Below, piece after piece: positions 60,301 through 64,000 of a stretch of 64,000 nucleotides of DNA (the first letter of the stretch is position 1; every line of letters starts with the position of its first letter). Under the pieces are notes generated by a model that saw only the letters and a list, made by a program, of their open reading frames with translations, was not told the DNA's origin and made no database searches. Origin of the DNA: Scytonematopsis contorta HA4267-MV1 (GTDB lineage: Bacteria > Cyanobacteriota > Cyanobacteriia > Cyanobacteriales > Nostocaceae); the NCBI GenBank assembly GCA_019359035.1, contig JAHHIC010000084.1:186001-250000 (forward strand). The letters are read 5' to 3'. A program made the position numbers and the translations under genes.

Positions 60301-62871
60301 AATTGTGTAGGCTTGTTGTAAGGTCAAGTCTGCTAATTTTTTTGACCTTTCAAAGCTACCTGTTAAATATTCTGCTTCTGCTGTCTCCACATAAAAATTC
60401 AATGTCAGGTCATAATTGCTTTGCCAAGAATCTTCAGCCAAAAGTCGCAAACCCATATTTAAATACTTAACGGCAGCTTCATAGGCAGTTGCAGCCTTGG
60501 CTTTTTCTCCAGCAATAAAATTTAATTTTGCCAGTTCTTCTTTTCCCGCAGGAGATGAAAGTAACTCCAAACCAACATTTAATTGGTTAACAATGTCTAA
60601 AATATTCTCTGCTAAAAATTCTGGTGGTGTTTGTTTTAAAAGTAGTTGACCAATCTTCAAATGAGTAGCTTGTTTTTCTGACTCGGGAATCAGAGAATAA
60701 GCCGCTTGTTGTACGCGGTCATGTAAGAATTTATAAGCAACTCCTTTGATTCGAGATTCTAGGTTTTGATGTTTTGATTCACCTGAAATATGACCATCTT
60801 CATCAAGTAACAAAGGAATTTTATAAGTCTCGCTCAAAGGTAAAATCAACCCAGCTTGTAAGCTGGGATAAAGTTGATTAGCTGTCACTCCAGGGGATTC
60901 TTCTTTAATGATTGACAAAGCATCTAAGGTAAATTTATCCCCGACACACGCCGCTAATTTTAAAAGTTCTTGAGCTGCTAATGGTAACTTTTGAATTCGG
61001 CTAGCAACGAGTTCTACTACATTTTTATCAGTAATCCCAATTGTAAGAATTTCTTCAATATTCCATTGCCAAGCTCCCTTTATTTCTTCTTCGATAGAGT
61101 GATAATTATAATAGTCGAATATTAAAAGTTTTTCTTGATAAAGCGTTTGAAGTAGTTGTGTCAAGAAAAAAGGATTCCCAGCCGTTTTATTATAAATTAG
61201 CTCTGCTAGCGGCTCTATTTTTTCTGCATTACATGTCAAAGTTTCGGCAACTAACTGAGTTACATTCTTTAAAGATAGCGTTTGTAAAACAATATTATTA
61301 ATAACTGTGCCACTCTTCTCAATTTCTTCAATTGTCTGAATTAATGGATGTGTAGAACTGACTTCATTGTCCCGATAAGCACCTATTAATAGTAAATATT
61401 TGCTGTGTGGATCGGTAATCAGCAGCTGCATCAACTTTAATGTTGCGGAATCAGCCCATTGCAAGTCATCTAAAAATATGACTAAGGGGTGTTCTTTTTG
61501 GGAAAATACCCGGATAAATTCTGTCAAAACACGATTAAAACGGTTTTGTGATTCTGCTGGTCCTAATTGCGCTACTTCTGGCTGTTTACCGATGATTAAT
61601 TCAACTTCTGGAATTACATCAATAATAACTTGTCCATTTGACCCCACTGCTTGTAATATTTGGCTGCGCCATTGTTCAAGTCTAGTATCATTTTCTGTCA
61701 ACAGTTGTCTCATCAAATAGCTAAAAGCTTGAATTAATGATGCGTAAGGAATATTACGTTTAAATTGGTCAAATTTACCACTAATAAAGTAGCCTTTTTG
61801 TCGGGTGATAGGTTTATTAACTTCGTTGACTACAGAAGATTTGCCAATTCCCGAATATCCAGATACTAGTACTATAGCACTGCTACCCAGGCTGACATTT
61901 TCAAATGCTTCTAATAGTGAATTGACTTGAGTTTCTCTACCATAGAGCTTTTGCGGAATTAGTAATTGACTTAAAATATCCAAGCGACCCGGTATAAAAT
62001 TAGAAATCTTTCCTTTTGCTTTGAACTCTTCCAAGCAAATTTCTAAATCTGCTAACAGACCTTTAGCGGTTTGATAGCGGTCTTCAGCATTTTTTGCCAT
62101 TAGTTTTCTGACAATCGCGGTAATTTCCACTGGAATAGATGGATTTAATTCCTCAATTGCTTTGGGTTGCTTTGCAATATGACTGTGAATTAACTCAAGA
62201 GGGTCATCGCTTTGAAAAGGCAATTCACCGACGAGCATTTCATAAAAAGTAACACCCAGAGAATAAAAATCGGTCCTGTAGTCAAGAACTCGGTTCATTC
62301 TACCAGTCTGTTCAGGGGATATATACCCTAAAGTTCCTTCTAACTGGTTAGGGTTAGTTAGTTGTGGTGTTTCCTTTGAAAGCCGCGAGGCAATACTAAA
62401 GTCGGTCAATTTTACCAGTCCTGTTTCTGGATTAATAATGATATTGGCGGGTTTAAGGTCTTTGTGAATAATGTTGTGAATATGAAGTGACACCACAGCC
62501 TTTGCCAGCTGAATGGCAATGCTGAGAAAAATTTCCAAAGATAAGGGAAAGTTTTTTCCGGTTTCTTGGTTCTGATTAAGGAGTTGCTTAAGGCTAATGC
62601 CACCAAAGTCATCAAATACGAGCGCTAAACGATTTTGATGCCTTTCTAATCTCAAAACTTTGACGATACCTTCTAAATCTAAATTTTCCGTGACTTTGTA
62701 CTCGTGCTTGAGACGAGTAATCGCATCTAGGGTAGGATAGTCAGCCTTAAGGATTTTAAGAATAACAGATTTTTCATCTAGTCGCGATGTACCCCGAATA
62801 ACAATCGTGTTGGTTCCCTCGTGGATAACTTCAGTTACATCGTACCCAGGGACCAAAACAGGCGTGAGCAT
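57367..62871 (-). CDS. Giant hybrid Ser/Thr kinase - AAA ATPase - GAF - histidine kinase
   Basis: An 1834-residue multi-domain sensor of the HstK-like type common in heterocystous cyanobacteria. Residues 8-275 are a Ser/Thr kinase ('VIILKILK' Lys, '[13 protein letters not shown]' catalytic loop with HKD in place of HRD, 'LTDFSIAS' DFG-like). Residues 300-600 are an AAA_16/NTPase domain ('[16 protein letters not shown]' P-loop, '[11 protein letters not shown]' Walker B). Residues 650-1330 are TPR-like helices. A GAF domain lies at about 1375-1530. A coiled coil leads to a HisKA region ('[20 protein letters not shown]', His near 1610), and an ATPase domain ('[13 protein letters not shown]', '[13 protein letters not shown]'). 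AAGGG precedes the ATG. It would integrate two kinase outputs from one sensor. No response regulator gene is adjacent. Confidence 0.92.
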   Translation of the reverse strand: MLTPVLVPGYDVTEVIHEGTNTIVIRGTSRLDEKSVILKILKADYPTLDAITRLKHEYKVTENLDLEGIVKVLRLERHQNRLALVFDDFGGISLKQLLNQNQETGKNFPLSLEIFLSIAIQLAKAVVSLHIHNIIHKDLKPANIIINPETGLVKLTDFSIASRLSKETPQLTNPNQLEGTLGYISPEQTGRMNRVLDYRTDFYSLGVTFYEMLVGELPFQSDDPLELIHSHIAKQPKAIEELNPSIPVEITAIVRKLMAKNAEDRYQTAKGLLADLEICLEEFKAKGKISNFIPGRLDILSQLLIPQKLYGRETQVNSLLEAFENVSLGSSAIVLVSGYSGIGKSSVVNEVNKPITRQKGYFISGKFDQFKRNIPYASLIQAFSYLMRQLLTENDTRLEQWRSQILQAVGSNGQVIIDVIPEVELIIGKQPEVAQLGPAESQNRFNRVLTEFIRVFSQKEHPLVIFLDDLQWADSATLKLMQLLITDPHSKYLLLIGAYRDNEVSSTHPLIQTIEEIEKSGTVINNIVLQTLSLKNVTQLVAETLTCNAEKIEPLAELIYNKTAGNPFFLTQLLQTLYQEKLLIFDYYNYHSIEEEIKGAWQWNIEEILTIGITDKNVVELVASRIQKLPLAAQELLKLAACVGDKFTLDALSIIKEESPGVTANQLYPSLQAGLILPLSETYKIPLLLDEDGHISGESKHQNLESRIKGVAYKFLHDRVQQAAYSLIPESEKQATHLKIGQLLLKQTPPEFLAENILDIVNQLNVGLELLSSPAGKEELAKLNFIAGEKAKAATAYEAAVKYLNMGLRLLAEDSWQSNYDLTLNFYVETAEAEYLTGSFERSKKLADLTLQQAYTILDKVRIYEIQIQSCIAQNSMLEALDVGVDVLRLLGVGLPKKPTMQHLLLAVLQTKFTLSYKRIEDLANLPEMTDPYKLAAMQILMLVNPAAGQAGSLLFPLSTLALVRLSVKYGNSAPATYGYSIYGAMLCDNFGDIEAGYRFGKLGISLLDKLNANLFKGKVLYSFNAFIAHFKEPIKEKIVHLRRGIQFALETGDIEFASYSAWTLSKNLFLSGENLDSFSRQTLQYVSFTQQLKLESVALVINIIRQTALNLQGYSSNKYVLVGDALDETEMLSLLSENTTWLSIFHSCKTCINYLFYRYDEAIKSSELIIKYKENNPGIILYCINNFYYSLALLAQYINISKSEQKKYLRQVAINQKKMKQWAQHAPCNFQHKYDLVEAERLRLLGQETKAMNLYDRAIAGAKENGYTQDEALANELAASFYASFGKEKIAKIYMTEAYYSYIRWGAFAKVKDLEERYPNLILRSYNATSEAKDLTRTITTSFTRISNSTSNSNEVFDLATIMKATEAITSEIILDNLLDKLLKIILENAAAQKGCLILLKDNKLFIEAQRSLVGQTVTNIIESIPIEHSTEIPDSLINYVARTKEYVIFQDAIKEIQNPKSKIQNFNDPYFQTTQPKSVLCAPIFYKGKFTGILYLENNQSIGAFTTSRLEILKLLASQAAIAIENARLYAGEQDKSQQLQQSLEQLQQTQAQLVQTEKISSLGQLVAGVAHEVNNPVGFIMGNLDYAKQYIDDLLKLVHLYQENTPSPAKEITNHIKRIDFDFLVSDLPKMISSMEVGTERIRDIMQSLRNFSRIDSTDKKAVNIHEGIETTLMILQHRLKDRRERPAIQIVKKYDDLPLVKCYPGQLNQVFMNLLANAIDALDEYNQGRTYVEIEKDPNVITISTKLVTFEELDKVVIRIADNGPGMPESVREKLFNPFFTTKPEGKGTGLGLSISYQIVTEKHEGTIECISSPGEGACFVIQIPLETAN

Positions 62872-63006
62872 TTTAAAACCCTTCCTAGTAAAATAAAGAT
62901 GTTCGTGTATGTACCTATGATTCCCTGTTATATTCTTTTTCCAACATTTTTTTACCTTAAATTTTATAAAAATATTGTCTGTTTTATGAAAATTACGATT
63001 AAAACA

Positions 63007-63038
63007 CCCGGTTTAAAGACCGGGAGTTAAAAACCGGG
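63007..63038. terminator. Hairpin near gene remnant
   Basis: CCCGGTTT (63007-63014) pairs with AAACCGGG (63031-63038), with an inner GACCGGG alternative. It lies downstream (minus strand) of the 45-codon remnant and could be a terminator or the end of a small mobile element. Confidence 0.5.
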
Positions 63039-63077
63039 CTAAATCTACAGGACTCAATTATGCTAAAAATTTAAAAT

Positions 63078-63215
63078 TCATGCAAATTTTACCGCTTCAA
63101 TCACGTGCGTATCTAAAATTCCTGTTGACAAAGCTTGAGCTTTTCGGAATCCCCAAGCATTCAGAAAGAAGCTTAACTCATGCGACAAGCGGATGCGACC
63201 ACGAACTTTTATCAC
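63078..63215 (-). pseudogene. Possible 45-codon gene remnant
   Basis: From GTG 63215 the minus strand reads 'VRGRIRLSHELSFFLNAWGF' and 'ALSTGILDTHVIEAVKFA' then stop. It reads like the end of a longer protein, and a hairpin follows. No family recognised; it could be a fragment of a transposon-encoded protein. Low confidence. Confidence 0.25.
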
Positions 63216-63252
63216 AAAACATAATCTGTTTCTTATTTCTTGGTGCTAGTAA

Positions 63253-64000
63253 TTAGGAATTATTAATCACCATCATACCCATCATTTTCAAAATAGCAAC
63301 ACAAAGAGGGCTGTTAGCATTCAAGAAACCATTAATAGCAGTAAAATGATTCTGCCCAGGTAGTGGTAGATAGGAACCTTGAAGCCCATTCGCCTTCCAT
63401 GCAGCTAAAAAATCCTGTGACTGACGATGAAATTCTTGTGTTTCTTCTTCCCCATAGGTAACAATCAGATGTCCTGCTTTTTTGGGGATGTTGCGGATGG
63501 GACTATTACGGAGAACTTCACCCCAAGTGAGTTGAAGAGAAGGTTGTAATCTAGTGTAAGGAAATGGCATCAAATCGAACAAACCACTGATAGCACATCC
63601 ACCTTTAATTATGTCACTTGGTAGTCCATAATCGTTTTCCCATTCTGTTGTCATAAGCATCGCTGTCAAGTGACCACCTGCTGAATGACCAGATACGTAA
63701 ATACGCTTAGAATCGCCACCAAAGTTTTCAGCATTACGATAAATCCAAGCAATTGCAGCGCGACTTTGACGGACTATTTCTTCAATGCTTGCTTTGGGAC
63801 ATTTTGCATAGTTGATAACAACAACCGTTGCACCCGCAGCTACTGGTCCAGATGCAACAAAACTATACTCTTTACTGTTGCACATCACCCAGTAACCGCC
63901 ATGTATAAACACTAAAATAGGAGCTTTGGGTTGTGCTGCTGGAAAAATATCAAGATGCTCTACAACAGTTGGACCAAATGGAATGTCTAAATCGCAAGAC
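63253..64000 (-). CDS. Alpha/beta hydrolase (kynurenine formamidase/BD-FAE-like esterase), cut by the window edge
   Basis: The frame is open to position 64000, so the N-terminus lies outside. The visible 248 residues include 'LVFIHGGYWVMCN' (oxyanion motif HGGYW), the nucleophile Ser in 'VSGHSAGGHLTAML', and a catalytic His in 'PGQNHFTAINGF' near the C-terminus. The first Met in the window is at 63912, but 'FGPTVVEHLDIFPAAQPKAP' upstream of it is clearly coding. It resembles arylformamidase-like esterases (tryptophan degradation) but could hydrolyse other esters. Confidence 0.85.
   Translation of the reverse strand, partial: SCDLDIPFGPTVVEHLDIFPAAQPKAPILVFIHGGYWVMCNSKEYSFVASGPVAAGATVVVINYAKCPKASIEEIVRQSRAAIAWIYRNAENFGGDSKRIYVSGHSAGGHLTAMLMTTEWENDYGLPSDIIKGGCAISGLFDLMPFPYTRLQPSLQLTWGEVLRNSPIRNIPKKAGHLIVTYGEEETQEFHRQSQDFLAAWKANGLQGSYLPLPGQNHFTAINGFLNANSPLCVAILKMMGMMVINNS

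Overview
The window looks like a chromosomal segment of a heterocyst-forming filamentous cyanobacterium (Nostocales; Calothrix/Rivularia/Scytonema-like at the level of general character). The evidence is a heterocyst-glycolipid type polyketide synthase, a DevB/DevC-type exporter pair followed by an HgdA-like epimerase, a KaiB-domain protein, a giant Ser/Thr-kinase/ATPase/GAF/histidine-kinase hybrid, heptanucleotide short tandem repeats, low G+C coding sequence, and many palindromic and MITE-like repeats.

The main discovery is in positions 260-22173. A minus-strand HglE-like polyketide synthase gene is interrupted inside its ketosynthase domain. The first 143 codons lie at 22173-21743 and the remainder resumes at 7964 and runs down to 3733. 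The intervening DNA is a 13,779-bp element with a large serine recombinase at one edge (8030-9436). Joining the two halves at a shared TTCCC core gives an exactly in-frame 1,553-codon gene (KS-AT-ACP-ACP). The two inner ends brought together on the excised circle form a 48-bp dyad-symmetric site with 23-bp arms (18 of 23 positions matched), centred exactly on a TT dinucleotide in that core, which is the architecture expected of a serine-integrase attP. This is a heterocyst-type developmental excision element with its crossover point predicted to the base.

The element cargo is defence/addiction-like: a HigBA toxin-antitoxin pair, an AAA ATPase plus DUF4276 (OLD/PARIS-like) pair and a decayed second ATPase, a Uma2 nuclease, a type I methyltransferase and specificity pair whose restriction subunit is gone (only a 39-residue remnant of the usual neighbouring DUF45 peptidase remains), a PD-(D/E)XK protein, and a VapC-type PIN toxin. 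It also carries a tandem ABM-domain protein and a SnoaL-like protein.

Downstream of the interruption the synthase has two further disruptions. A run of ten A residues separates the ACP frame from a -1 frame that continues into the KR region (frameshift, slippage or mutation). A roughly 1-kb insertion of palindromic repeats plus a Ser-rich membrane-protein gene separates the KR N-terminal subdomain from the KR-DH portion (1999-260).

Positions 25891-32561 hold a plus-strand run: hgdB-like and hgdC-like exporter genes (no ATPase gene follows), hgdA-like epimerase, two family-2 glycosyltransferases and a DUF2141 secreted protein. With hglE this suggests one locus for making, glycosylating or epimerising, and exporting the heterocyst glycolipid layer. 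A ParB-domain protein fused to a degenerate DNA methyltransferase lies between the two arms.

From 32.6 to 64 kb the content is mixed housekeeping and accessory: intradiol dioxygenase, MscS channel, hydrolase, peroxiredoxin, radical SAM protein, a broken RelE-type toxin with its antitoxin, an AIPR family protein, Ap4A phosphorylase, SDR, O-methyltransferase, Deg-like protease, aminotransferase, Nudix hydrolase, KaiB-domain protein, PilT-like ATPase, WecB epimerase, the hybrid kinase and an esterase cut by the window edge. Three strikingly regular tandem arrays occur here: 15 x 19 bp (39710-39994), 22 x 38 bp (42949-43768) and 11 x 44 bp (52822-53292). No tRNA, rRNA or CRISPR array was recognised by eye.
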